Shown here: positions 46,204-54,673 of the stretch, piece by piece
How positions within the stretch are numbered: position 1 is the stretch's first letter
Layout of the letters: the number at the start of each line of letters is the position of its first letter
Origin: Hyphomonadaceae bacterium
GTDB lineage: Bacteria; Pseudomonadota; Alphaproteobacteria; Caulobacterales; Maricaulaceae
Direction of reading: 5' to 3'
Length of the DNA stretch: 64,000 nt
NCBI GenBank assembly: GCA_013001295.1
Contig: JABDMW010000015.1
Coordinates: 62,001 to 126,000, forward strand
The notes under the pieces: generated by a model
Seen by the model: the letters and a program-made list of their open reading frames with translations, nothing else
The model's database searches: none
Told to the model about the DNA's origin: nothing
Translations under genes and position numbers: made by a program

Positions 46204-46645
46204 GTTCAGCTCCAATCGTTTTTTTCAATTCGTCATTATCTAATCTAAGCGACTTGGAAGAGCAACAAAACTCTCCCAGACCGGCGACCTGCAATTTTCC
46301 GCCGACAAATAGGATTAAATGCTTTGCGACCATTTCAGCCATTTTCAGACGCTGCTCCGTCTCCTTGTGCTCTGGATTCAACGTTATCAGGTTATAATGA
46401 TAGACCAGTTCACGAGCCGTTTCCCGACAGGCATTGAAGCTCGGATCGCCTTTTGATCCTTGCCGTTGCAGGGCCAATATCCGAAAACCTTCTTTCTTGT
46501 CCTGAGTCGGTTCACGGTCATGCGCGATCAACCAATTTTCGAGAATTTCTTCACCTGCTCGCAGATACTCATCTGCCAAATTGACTGGTGCCACATCCGG
46601 CTGTGGGCCTTCAAAAAAACCTTCGAGTTCGGCAACCGTTCGCAT
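46196..46645 (-). CDS. Conserved hypothetical protein of the sHdr operon
   Basis: This 149-residue soluble helical protein contains LADEYLRAGEEILENWLIAHDREP and a cysteine group near the end (EFCCSSKSLRL). No known domain. It sits between hdrB2 and lbpA, 5 bp after hdrB2 and overlapping lbpA by 8 bp, so it is translated with them. Adjacent cysteines and constant neighbourhood suggest a role in sulfur handling or assembly of the complex, which is inference. Confidence 0.75.
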   Translation of the reverse strand: MRTVAELEGFFEGPQPDVAPVNLADEYLRAGEEILENWLIAHDREPTQDKKEGFRILALQRQGSKGDPSFNACRETARELVYHYNLITLNPEHKETEQRLKMAEMVAKHLILFVGGKLQVAGLGEFCCSSKSLRLDNDELKKTIGAEHA

Positions 46646-46650
46646 AACGC

Positions 46651-47604
46651 TTAAGCAATCCCTTTTTGTTTCACAAATTTCATCGAGTCCGAGACATTAG
46701 CATGGAGTCCGACTTTTCGCGGGGAAAGTCCCATGGCCATGCCAAGAAGTTGCGTGAAATAAATTACTTTGACATTCGTGTTTTTGGAGAGTCGCTTGAG
46801 TGCGCGAATCTGGTGCATCTCCAAGCCGGAATGACAGGTCGGGCATTCGGTAGCGATTACTTCTGCGCCTGCAGCCTCGGCTGCCTCCAGGATATTAAGA
46901 ACCAATTTGGTCGACATATCCGAATCCGACAGCGTATGGGCACCGCCGCAACACGCTGTTTTGAGCGGAAACTCGACATTCTCAGCGCCGGCAATTGCTA
47001 AAAGGTCGTCCATATAGTGCGGTTTGGACGTACTTTCACTATCCCCACCCTGGTCTTTTTCAGGGAAGATGTGGCGCGGACGCGTATACATACAGCCGTA
47101 ATAATTGGCAACTTTGAGCCCTTTGAGCCCGCCTTTGATCTTCTCTTTCAACTCTTCCTCGCCAAAACCGAACTTGATCCAGTCAAGGGCGTGGATCGTT
47201 TCGATTTCACCTTCCTGATAGGCCTTATGACCGGCTTTCGCGGAAATTTTCTCAACAACCTGTTTCGACTTTTCCTTGTTGGAAATGTCATATTCGGCTT
47301 TTTTCAGGTTATGATAGCAGCCATTGCATGGCGCCATAACAACATCCTGTTTGTTCTCATTAACGGCATTCGACATGACGCGGGACGATAGATAGGTCTG
47401 AATCTCGGGATCAATATTTTTGACTTCCATCGCACCGCAGCAATTCCAGTTCTTGACATCCACGAGTTCCAGGCCAAGTGCTTTGCCCACGGCGCGCGTG
47501 GATTTATCATAGGATTGCGCCGTGCCCTCTAGCGCACAGCCAGGATAATAGGCGACTTTCTTATACTTTTTCTTGCGGTCTTCTTTGTCGAATAGTGTCG
47601 TCAT
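46651..47604 (-). CDS. hdrB2: sHdr complex subunit HdrB2
   Basis: This 317-residue CCG-domain protein has two complete cysteine sets: C23, C55-C56, C93-xx-C96, and C171, C218-C219, C254-xx-C257. In heterodisulfide reductase HdrB these bind non-cubane [4Fe-4S] clusters at the catalytic site. Both sites being intact distinguishes it from HdrB1 of the same operon. In sHdr, B2 is thought to act in cytoplasmic oxidation of lipoate-bound sulfane to sulfite. It starts 5 bp after the hdrC2 stop, with GGAGTAGGGA as ribosome site. Confidence 0.95.
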   Translation of the reverse strand: MTTLFDKEDRKKKYKKVAYYPGCALEGTAQSYDKSTRAVGKALGLELVDVKNWNCCGAMEVKNIDPEIQTYLSSRVMSNAVNENKQDVVMAPCNGCYHNLKKAEYDISNKEKSKQVVEKISAKAGHKAYQEGEIETIHALDWIKFGFGEEELKEKIKGGLKGLKVANYYGCMYTRPRHIFPEKDQGGDSESTSKPHYMDDLLAIAGAENVEFPLKTACCGGAHTLSDSDMSTKLVLNILEAAEAAGAEVIATECPTCHSGLEMHQIRALKRLSKNTNVKVIYFTQLLGMAMGLSPRKVGLHANVSDSMKFVKQKGIA

Positions 47605-47609
47605 AATCC

Positions 47610-48350
47610 CTACTCCGCTGTGTCCAATCCGAGCGCCTTACGCTGGATGGCATGTTCTTCTTCAATGTGTTCGTTGATAGCGTCGCGGGCTTTGGCCCAC
47701 CCTTTTGTTTTGGGGTGGAAAACAGTCGACCATCCCATTTTCATCAATGATAACACCGGAAAACCCTTGATCATTTGCTTGAACATCTGAACGAACCAAT
47801 CCTGAAACAATGGTTGTTTTGATTTCTTCATAAAATCTATCATGACTTCGCCGTCCTCGATCTTGCCATGCTTGATCACCTGATCGGTAAACACATCGTC
47901 GAAAATGGTCGAGTTGGACGGCGCTGTATGTCCTTTAAGTTCCAGCCAATGACCGGTCGCTTTCATGACAGCTTCCGGCACCACATCGCGCGGACAGGCT
48001 GACGTGCATTTATTGCAAGACACGCACTGCCAAATGATATCCTTATCGCGCAATAGCTCCGATTCCATACCCATACGGATCAGATAAATCCAGTATCGCG
48101 GGTTAAAGTCCGGGTTTTCCGCATTGACGGTACAGGAATTTGTACATGAACCGCACTGCCAGCACCGGTGAATAAATTCACCGCCGGGAAGCGCCGAAAT
48201 TTCTTCCTCGAGAGCCTCGTTATAATCGGACACAACCCGCGAATGAATGAAGGTCGACCAGTCGCCCGAAACATCGACGCCATCGATCACCAGATTATCA
48301 TGGGTCGACAAATTTTCCGGACGGATTAGACTTTTTTCATGAATGGCCAT
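47610..48350 (-). CDS. hdrC2: sHdr complex subunit HdrC2
   Basis: The 246-residue iron-sulfur protein has two ferredoxin-type motifs, C63-xx-C66-xx-C69-xxx-C73 and C109-xx-C112-xx-C115-xxx-C119, each for a [4Fe-4S] cluster. HdrC subunits carry electrons between HdrB and HdrA. The C-terminal part ends in a charged tail. It begins 2 bp after the conserved-protein gene and is followed by hdrB2, matching the C2-B2 order seen in other sHdr operons. Confidence 0.95.
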   Translation of the reverse strand: MAIHEKSLIRPENLSTHDNLVIDGVDVSGDWSTFIHSRVVSDYNEALEEEISALPGGEFIHRCWQCGSCTNSCTVNAENPDFNPRYWIYLIRMGMESELLRDKDIIWQCVSCNKCTSACPRDVVPEAVMKATGHWLELKGHTAPSNSTIFDDVFTDQVIKHGKIEDGEVMIDFMKKSKQPLFQDWFVQMFKQMIKGFPVLSLMKMGWSTVFHPKTKGWAKARDAINEHIEEEHAIQRKALGLDTAE

Positions 48351-48352
48351 AT

Positions 48353-49228
48353 TTACGAACTCCCATTCAGACGCATGATGGATTCTACTGACCGCGCTTC
48401 ACCATCAATGACGGACGCCGGTATTTTGCGGTTGGATTTGGCTTGAACGCCATCAAGTCCCAACAATCGGCGGGTGAAGATGATTGGATCCTGTTTAGCA
48501 GCGAAATCGGCTTTCAGGAAAGTGCCGCCTTGTGATGCAATATAGCCAGCATAAACTTGCGCGCACAACAGATCGACATAATGCAGCACATCAGTGAACA
48601 CGCCGTTTTGGGTTAAATAACCGGAAAGGTCTTCACGCAATTTGATGAAAGTTTCATATTCATCCGGGACATCAAGCCGGATATTGTCGACATTATCGCC
48701 ATGCCAAATCTCTCGGATGACACCTGAGTTGGCCTTCAAGTCCCAGACCCAGCGAGTCATGATCGGATATAGTTCCGGATCAGTGTTGTGCAGTATTTCG
48801 GCGGCAAGATCACGCACCCAACGGAATTTCTTGCCGGTCGGGAATTTACTTTCAAACGCCACAATACGCGCATTGACGTCGCCCGGTGCAAACAGGCCTT
48901 TAAAAGCGGCTTGCAGTGCCGGATAAGCATCGTCCTCAACATATTCTCCGATACGGCGGCGCACCGTCGGCATGAACATGCAAAGCTTGGTGAAATTATC
49001 GGCCGTTAAATCCTCGCCGCGATTTTTAAATGCATCCCGGAACAAACCAGATTTAAATTTCAATGCCTCAACATAGCGTTCAATTCCGCCGTCTTCCTCG
49101 CATGAGGAAAGCAGCGCCTGTAACGCACTCGCGAGCGCCGGCCCGCTTAATTCAAGCGAAACATCACGAGGGGCCGCGACTGCGACCGCCTCATTCCGTC
49201 CGTTAAATCTCGCGAAAAACGACGCCAT
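48353..49228 (-). CDS. Conserved sHdr-operon protein (hyp)
   Basis: This 291-residue protein is always found between hdrA and hdrC2 in sHdr operons, as far as I recall, and is known only as a hypothetical. It is soluble and alpha-helical: GGIERYVEALKFKSGLFRDAF, then KFRWVRDLAAEILHNTDPELYP. Cysteines are few (about 34, 79 and 236), so it is unlikely to hold a Fe-S cluster. It starts 6 bp after hdrA and ends 2 bp before hdrC2. Role unknown, possibly complex assembly. Confidence 0.85.
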   Translation of the reverse strand: MASFFARFNGRNEAVAVAAPRDVSLELSGPALASALQALLSSCEEDGGIERYVEALKFKSGLFRDAFKNRGEDLTADNFTKLCMFMPTVRRRIGEYVEDDAYPALQAAFKGLFAPGDVNARIVAFESKFPTGKKFRWVRDLAAEILHNTDPELYPIMTRWVWDLKANSGVIREIWHGDNVDNIRLDVPDEYETFIKLREDLSGYLTQNGVFTDVLHYVDLLCAQVYAGYIASQGGTFLKADFAAKQDPIIFTRRLLGLDGVQAKSNRKIPASVIDGEARSVESIMRLNGSS

Positions 49229-49234
49229 AAATCT

Positions 49235-50278
49235 TTACTCCGCTGCAATCGCCGGTGAAAGGGAAGCCAGTGCTGACATGGCAGCCGCCGTACCTTGTGC
49301 GATACTATCATCAATGGTTTCCGGGCCTATTGCCGCGCCGGCGACAAATACGCCTTCCCGTGACGTCGCGCCCATTATTCCATACGTATTTTCCTTGGCA
49401 ATATATCCCCAATTGTGCAAATCAACGCCGAAAATATCCGAAATCAACATGTTGTCGACATTCGGATCCATGCCGATGGCGTGTACAACCATGTCAAACG
49501 GGATTGTGATCGGGCGTTTGACCAGAGTGTCTTCACCTTTGACGATGACCTTGTCACCATCCGACGTAACTTCGGCGATTCTTGCCTTTATATATTTGAC
49601 TTTAAACTCTTCCTGGGATTTCCAGTAAATATCTTCGTAAAGACCATAGGTCCTGATATCCATGTAATAAATATAGACGTGGCAATCCGGTAGTTCTTCG
49701 CGGATTTCCATGCCCATTTTCGCCGAAACAGAGCAGCAGATTTTCGAACACCATTCGCGCCCGATTTGACGGTCGCGAGAACCAACGCACAACAGGATGG
49801 CTACGCGTTTGGGTTTTTCACCATTTGACGGACGCCGAACGCCTTTGCCTGAGGAAATCATTTGCTCGACCTGGGTCGTTGTCACAACATCCGGGTAAGT
49901 CCCGAAGCCCCATTCAGGCTTGTTGATTGAGTCAAAATGAGTGAACCCAGTGCACAAAATCGTGGCACCTGCATTCACGCTTTTACCGCTGCTAAGTTTG
50001 GCTTTGAAATTGCCGGGTTTTCCTGAAAACTCCGTGACCTTTGTGTCTTTGTGAACAGTTATCAGCTTGTTGTTTTCGACACGGTCGACCATGGACCCTA
50101 TTGCATCCTTAGCCCATTCCCCACTCGGAACAAGTTTGGAGTATCCGGATAATATTGGTGCTCCACCAAGCCGGTCCATTTTTTCAATCAAGACCACTTT
50201 TTGCCCGACTGAAGCCGCCGAATGGGCGGCTGCCAGACCTGACGGACCACCGCCAACGATTAGAATCGGTTTTGACAT
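49235..50278 (-). CDS. hdrA: sHdr complex flavoprotein HdrA
   Basis: This 347-residue FAD protein starts with the Rossmann motif GGGPSG (9-14) and holds the HdrA cysteine cluster CVGSRD...CSKICC (C154, C167, C171, C172). Unlike methanogen HdrA it has no N- or C-terminal ferredoxin domains, which matches sHdrA. It receives electrons from HdrB/HdrC and passes them on, probably to NAD. Its start overlaps the hdrB1 stop by one base (ATG at 50278), showing tight coupling. Confidence 0.95.
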   Translation of the reverse strand: MSKPILIVGGGPSGLAAAHSAASVGQKVVLIEKMDRLGGAPILSGYSKLVPSGEWAKDAIGSMVDRVENNKLITVHKDTKVTEFSGKPGNFKAKLSSGKSVNAGATILCTGFTHFDSINKPEWGFGTYPDVVTTTQVEQMISSGKGVRRPSNGEKPKRVAILLCVGSRDRQIGREWCSKICCSVSAKMGMEIREELPDCHVYIYYMDIRTYGLYEDIYWKSQEEFKVKYIKARIAEVTSDGDKVIVKGEDTLVKRPITIPFDMVVHAIGMDPNVDNMLISDIFGVDLHNWGYIAKENTYGIMGATSREGVFVAGAAIGPETIDDSIAQGTAAAMSALASLSPAIAAE

Positions 50279-51657
50279 TACTGCATTCCCAGTTTTACGC
50301 GTTCTTCGGGCTTGATAAAACCGGGTCCGCCGGTAATACGGCGACGCGGATCATATAGGTTTTCCTGTTGGCCCTGCTCGACCAGTTTCAAATAATCTTC
50401 GAATTCCGCCTTTTTAGCGCGCCAATCTATTCCCATTTTATCGAAAAGGTTTTCCATAGGTGACGCATGCCAATGCGATTGGATGATTTTGAATGGATGT
50501 GCGCCGCAAGCCAGCGCCGCAAACTGGATATCGGCAATTACGGGAAGTTCGTAATTCTTACCCTCATTGCGCTCATCGGCTTTCGCGATCCATTGGTTTT
50601 TATCAAGCGTCGTAATACATCCTGTATCATGTCCAATCATGACGTCGGATTTAGCCTCGTCGACCGCGATTTTAATCTTGCGATCAATTGCGAACGAACG
50701 GGTGAATTCACGCTCAGAAATGATGTGACGGAATCCAAAACCGCAACAATCATACCATGTTGAATAATCAATGATTTGGGCACCGAGCGACTGCATAATC
50801 CCGGTCGAAACCGCCACACGATTGCCGTCGAGCACATCATCATCATAGATCACGTCTTGCGGTACCATTTTGTACACATGGCAGGCCGGGTGAATGGTAG
50901 CGCGAATATTAGAGGCGTCAATTGTCTGACGCGCCGCAATATCTTCGCGCATGATGTGCACCCACTCAGAATAATGCACGACCTCTTCAGGGATCAACAA
51001 TTTCCCGTCGACCAACCTGTCCAACTTACCGAGTATGCTCTTTACTTTTTCCCGAAGTTCAGCAGACAGAAGCAGATATTCCCGCACTTCCTTGTAATTA
51101 CCAAATGAGGTGCCGCAATGTACGAGTGGATAATAATATCCTTCCGGCTTACCTTCCGCTTTCGCGGCCACATACGCCTGGTGGAAATTTCTCAAGAAAA
51201 CGGCGGCGAGGCTTTCAATATTGCCAATGCCGGAACCATGATAATTCCATGCGGTACAAGATGTCTGGTCGGTCTCGTCCAAATAAGGGACGTCCAACTC
51301 ATTCATCATCCAAAGAAGCGCAGTTGGATAGCCCGGAATATTTCCGCATTGGCCGCATGATTTGTGGTGCCAAAGCTGACGGGTCGGGATTTTTTTGTCC
51401 CATCCATAGAGCGTTTTTGCCATTCGTGGTGCATGCTGATCTTCAACCCGGTGAACCTTGATCTCACCCTCTTTCTCGAGCTGCCACATGGCGTCGCGAA
51501 TGTCGTGCACCCGATCTTTATTGGTTAGCATTGACCGTTTGTCGATTTTTTGCTCGACCCAACTTGTTGCCGTCAACGCATCGGCTTCACTGAGATTTGA
51601 ATCGCGCCATTCGGACCCGTGCCCGGTAAAACGCTCTTGATCATTTGTATTGGACAT
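50278..51657 (-). CDS. hdrB1: sHdr complex subunit HdrB1
   Basis: This 459-residue CCG-domain protein has two sets that differ from HdrB2. The first has C101, C104, C134 (in SCTAWN instead of CCG) and C181. The second has C259, C304-C305 and C347, with the last Cys of the CxxC missing. The altered sets suggest a different cluster or substrate site from HdrB2, a point also noted for sHdrB1 proteins in general. It follows hdrC1 by 11 bp and overlaps hdrA by 1 bp. Confidence 0.94.
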   Translation of the reverse strand: MSNTNDQERFTGHGSEWRDSNLSEADALTATSWVEQKIDKRSMLTNKDRVHDIRDAMWQLEKEGEIKVHRVEDQHAPRMAKTLYGWDKKIPTRQLWHHKSCGQCGNIPGYPTALLWMMNELDVPYLDETDQTSCTAWNYHGSGIGNIESLAAVFLRNFHQAYVAAKAEGKPEGYYYPLVHCGTSFGNYKEVREYLLLSAELREKVKSILGKLDRLVDGKLLIPEEVVHYSEWVHIMREDIAARQTIDASNIRATIHPACHVYKMVPQDVIYDDDVLDGNRVAVSTGIMQSLGAQIIDYSTWYDCCGFGFRHIISEREFTRSFAIDRKIKIAVDEAKSDVMIGHDTGCITTLDKNQWIAKADERNEGKNYELPVIADIQFAALACGAHPFKIIQSHWHASPMENLFDKMGIDWRAKKAEFEDYLKLVEQGQQENLYDPRRRITGGPGFIKPEERVKLGMQ

Positions 51658-51668
51658 TTTCAGTCTCC

Positions 51669-52418
51669 TTAGTCTTCATCTTCTTCGTCCAGGAAATCTT
51701 CCCAGTCATCGCGTTTTTCATCCATAATATCGACGATGACATCGAACAGGTTTTCATCAATGGTTTCGAGCTGGTCGAGCACGCCCGTTTCTTCCCAAAT
51801 AGTGTAGAGCTCGATTGAAGTCTTAAGGTTGGTTTCCCATGCCGTCTTAATCGTATTGAGCGTCGGCATTGGGATTGCCTTTCTCAACAACTGCAAGGGG
51901 GCATCTATTTTCGAAATATTCGGGCCCCAATCGGCGAAATGATCCGGATTGATCATATCAGGTGAGAGCTGATTACCCGTCGAGATCAGCTTAAGCATCA
52001 CCCGTGAGAATGGGCGGAGAACGCTCTTCGCTGACTCCATACCGTGTTTTATTGCGGTTTCGCGCATCAACATCACCAAACCGCCGGGAGAATTACCGAA
52101 CGGGCAACGGGCTGCACAGGTATAACATTGGGCACAGGACCAGATTTTTTCCTGCATGGCATCGTGAATGCCCTCAAGATTTTCAGTCCAAAGCAATTGA
52201 ACGATTTCGCGCGGGCTAAAATCATAATAATGGGCGGCGGGACAGGTTGCCGTGCAAATCCCGCAGTTCAAACACCCATTCAACTCATGATCGTATCGTA
52301 AATCACTTTGTATATCCTGAAATATTTCCTCAAGAACGTCGCGACTGACTTCTTGAGTTCCCTCAATTGGATCACCGATATGTTTTTCAACGCGGGTCGA
52401 TGTAGACTGGTGTCCCAT
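51669..52418 (-). CDS. hdrC1: sHdr complex subunit HdrC1
   Basis: This 249-residue protein has two [4Fe-4S] motifs, C49-xx-C52-xx-C55-xxx-C59 and C95-xx-C98-xx-C101-xxx-C105. It is the electron-transfer partner of HdrB1. The C-terminus is highly acidic (DDWEDFLDEEDED), unlike HdrC2. It is the first hdr gene after dsrE3C, 9 bp apart, as in the Hyphomicrobium operon. Confidence 0.95.
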   Translation of the reverse strand: MGHQSTSTRVEKHIGDPIEGTQEVSRDVLEEIFQDIQSDLRYDHELNGCLNCGICTATCPAAHYYDFSPREIVQLLWTENLEGIHDAMQEKIWSCAQCYTCAARCPFGNSPGGLVMLMRETAIKHGMESAKSVLRPFSRVMLKLISTGNQLSPDMINPDHFADWGPNISKIDAPLQLLRKAIPMPTLNTIKTAWETNLKTSIELYTIWEETGVLDQLETIDENLFDVIVDIMDEKRDDWEDFLDEEDED

Positions 52419-52427
52419 AATTGATCC

Positions 52428-52808
52428 TTAATACGTCATCACCCGGACGCTATCGTCTTCCATGATTTCTTCGATAAGGTAAGCGCCGCCAACAATACCC
52501 GAGCATTCGGGAATGAGGTCGTCTTTTGTCATATCGAATAAGTCGAGATTGGGTGAGCAGCAGGCAAACTTAACGCCAGCTTCGTGGGCATCTTTAATAA
52601 AATCATAGACGGTTTTAGGCGACCCCTTCTTGACGACCAAATTTTCAGCGAAGCCCTGCTTCATTAAAATTCCGGACGTCGCCGTACAAATGACTTCTAC
52701 TTCGTATTCCATGGCCGCTGCGACGGTCGCTTGAAAAATCGGCGCTCCCAACTCCTCACCATTTCTTGGATCGGTATTCGCCATTACGATAATGAGTTTA
52801 TCAGCCAT
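52428..52808 (-). CDS. dsrE3C: Sulfur carrier DsrE3C
   Basis: The 126-residue DsrE-fold protein has consecutive cysteines at 83-84 in KFACCSPN, with Cys41 and Cys101. In Hyphomicrobium DsrE3C the corresponding Cys83/Cys84 pair is the sulfur-accepting site, and the protein passes sulfane sulfur between TusA and LbpA. The identical residue positions support this assignment. It leads the hdr operon; about 120 bp of non-coding DNA upstream (52809-52928) hold a CTAATA element and are a likely promoter for the structural genes. Confidence 0.92.
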   Translation of the reverse strand: MADKLIIVMANTDPRNGEELGAPIFQATVAAAMEYEVEVICTATSGILMKQGFAENLVVKKGSPKTVYDFIKDAHEAGVKFACCSPNLDLFDMTKDDLIPECSGIVGGAYLIEEIMEDDSVRVMTY

Positions 52809-52880
52809 AGGTTTTTCCTAGAATCTGTGCGACGGCATTAAGCCAGCAATAAGTCCCCACGCCTGATGCGGCGCTTGTTG

Positions 52881-52890
52881 CGTATTAGCA
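52881..52890 (-). promoter_or_regulatory. CTAATA element upstream of dsrE3C
   Basis: The minus strand reads TGCTAATACG, resembling the TTCTAATRTAC sites at 44279 and 45026, about 73 bp before the dsrE3C start. The surrounding 120 bp is AT-rich and probably holds the main sHdr promoter. Confidence 0.35.
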
Positions 52891-52928
52891 TATTATTGAT
52901 TACTTATTTACGCAACCATTTTTAGTGA

Positions 52929-53624
52929 TTAATGCGACATTAATCCGGTCATTTGAACAATTCCGGTCATAATTGGAACCAAGGCATCGGAAATTTCGTG
53001 CTTTTTCATACCAACCGTGTCGAGGGCCTCGCCTGGAGATGACGGTGATTCTTCAAATTCCATGATCAGATCTTCAGCCATTGCACGCTTAAAACCCGGA
53101 TGCCCGCTAAACCCAAAAACATTTTCGCCAATTTGAAATGCCGCCGGACGCCCCTCTTCATCAATTGCCAACGTTTTCGCGAAATCCGGCGGGATAAACC
53201 GGTCTCGCATATATATCACATTCGGATACGTTTCAGGCATATATCCGTTCAGGGCATTATCATCAATGCGCGTGGCTGTACCGACCTTGAATATCAAAGG
53301 CGCGGACTCTACCTTGCCATCCGTGGCTAAACAGATGATCTGGGCCCCAAGGCCGACCCCGATGATTGGTAGGCCTGCCATGAAACAGGCTCGCGCAAGC
53401 GCGACTTCTTCTTTTAAGCTGGGCACATCGCGGTCCCCGGCACTGCCCCATGGCCCACCGCCTAGAAGCACCAACCCGTCGCCTACTTCGGAAAATTGAG
53501 GTACCTTCCCGCTTTCGGTAAACGGACGGTGATAATTGAAGCGAATACGACGCCCCTCAAGATGGTCTTCAATCAGTCCGAGATATCCGGCTGATGTGTG
53601 TTGCAGTACCGTGAGGAATTTCAT
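52929..53624 (-). CDS. Class-I glutamine amidotransferase-fold protein lacking catalytic Cys
   Basis: This 231-residue protein has the GATase1 fold, but the nucleophile elbow that should read GxCxGxQ reads G89-V-G91-L-G-A-Q95, with Gly in place of Cys. The usual HPE motif reads H175-P-G177, so the catalytic Glu is lost too. It therefore should not release ammonia from glutamine and may be a binding or scaffold protein. Its ATG overlaps the sLplA stop (ATGA at 53621-53624), tying it to lipoate assembly. Members with normal GATase residues elsewhere would make this a derived copy; I cannot check. Confidence 0.8.
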   Translation of the reverse strand: MKFLTVLQHTSAGYLGLIEDHLEGRRIRFNYHRPFTESGKVPQFSEVGDGLVLLGGGPWGSAGDRDVPSLKEEVALARACFMAGLPIIGVGLGAQIICLATDGKVESAPLIFKVGTATRIDDNALNGYMPETYPNVIYMRDRFIPPDFAKTLAIDEEGRPAAFQIGENVFGFSGHPGFKRAMAEDLIMEFEESPSSPGEALDTVGMKKHEISDALVPIMTGIVQMTGLMSH

Positions 53625-54673
53625 TTTATTGCGTCGCGGATTGCCGCCGTGAATTCGACAGGCTTGAGGCTGATCATTCCTATATCGGCTTTGTTAAAGA
53701 ATGCCTTTGTTTTTTCGTCTATATCTTCGACTTTGGTGCCTCGCAAATCAGACTCAAAATCCATCAGAATTCGAGGCGGGGTAATGAATATATCACCGGT
53801 AAAAACCACTTCCCGAATCCGGTCAGTTTTTGGCCCCTCGAGCCGGACATGGGCTTTTAAATTCCCAGCTTCATTTCTTCCAACAAATACGTCAGCCTTG
53901 CGGGCCGGGTCATTGATATCGGCTACAAATTCTTCCGTTCCTATTTCCTCATCATGATATTGCTTGGCTAAACCTTCTTCATAATCGGACGATATTCCGT
54001 CATCGAATTCGAAATCCAGAACGTCGCGGAACCCGTTCAACATGGCGGATTGAATCTCACCCTTCGACGGGGTTCGCCCCAATAGGGATTTAAGAGATGT
54101 CACGCGCTGCGCAGCGCTCGCCAAATCACGTTTCTCCATTTTATGGGCGGGCACATTGAGCACAGCCATCATGGTCTCTGGGTCTAAGTCAACCAACACA
54201 GTGCCTTGAAATATCAGTGTATTTCCGTCAAAAAAACCGCCGGTTCCAGATATTTTTTGTCCGTTAACTTCGATATCATTGCGCGGTCGGAACTGCGCAT
54301 CAATACCTAAAGTGGAAAGGCCTGCAGCGACAGCGTTACAAATTTTTTCGGTAATTTCCGTCAGTGACGATGACCCCAAAATTTTGCGATTACACACCAG
54401 TCCCCATCCAATTTGTCCTTGATCCAGATATATGGCACCACCTCCGCTAACGCGCCTCACAGTTTGGACGCCACGATTTTCGCATTCATCCAGTTTAAGT
54501 TCTTGAGATAAATCCTGATGCCGCCCGATTAAGGCGCTGGGCGTGAACTGAATGAATTTTAGCGTATCTGGAATTTTGCCCGCGGCATGTGCGTCCACCA
54601 TTGCCTGATCATGCGCGATATTTTCGCGTCCTGATCTTAATCCCGTATCCATGAGACGAACGTTGTGGGGCAT
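53621..54673 (-). CDS. slplA: Lipoate-protein ligase of the sHdr type (sLplA)
   Basis: The 350-residue protein has an N-terminal LplA domain with the lipoyl/octanoyl-AMP binding motif RRVSGGGAIY (73-82) and the catalytic Lys140 (GQKISGTGG), and a C-terminal domain of about 120 residues as in full-length ligases. In the sLpl-LipS1/LipS2 pathway it attaches octanoate or lipoate to LbpA, which LipS proteins then thiolate. It starts exactly where the previous gene stops (54673) and overlaps the next gene by 4 bp. Confidence 0.9.
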   Translation of the reverse strand: MPHNVRLMDTGLRSGRENIAHDQAMVDAHAAGKIPDTLKFIQFTPSALIGRHQDLSQELKLDECENRGVQTVRRVSGGGAIYLDQGQIGWGLVCNRKILGSSSLTEITEKICNAVAAGLSTLGIDAQFRPRNDIEVNGQKISGTGGFFDGNTLIFQGTVLVDLDPETMMAVLNVPAHKMEKRDLASAAQRVTSLKSLLGRTPSKGEIQSAMLNGFRDVLDFEFDDGISSDYEEGLAKQYHDEEIGTEEFVADINDPARKADVFVGRNEAGNLKAHVRLEGPKTDRIREVVFTGDIFITPPRILMDFESDLRGTKVEDIDEKTKAFFNKADIGMISLKPVEFTAAIRDAIK

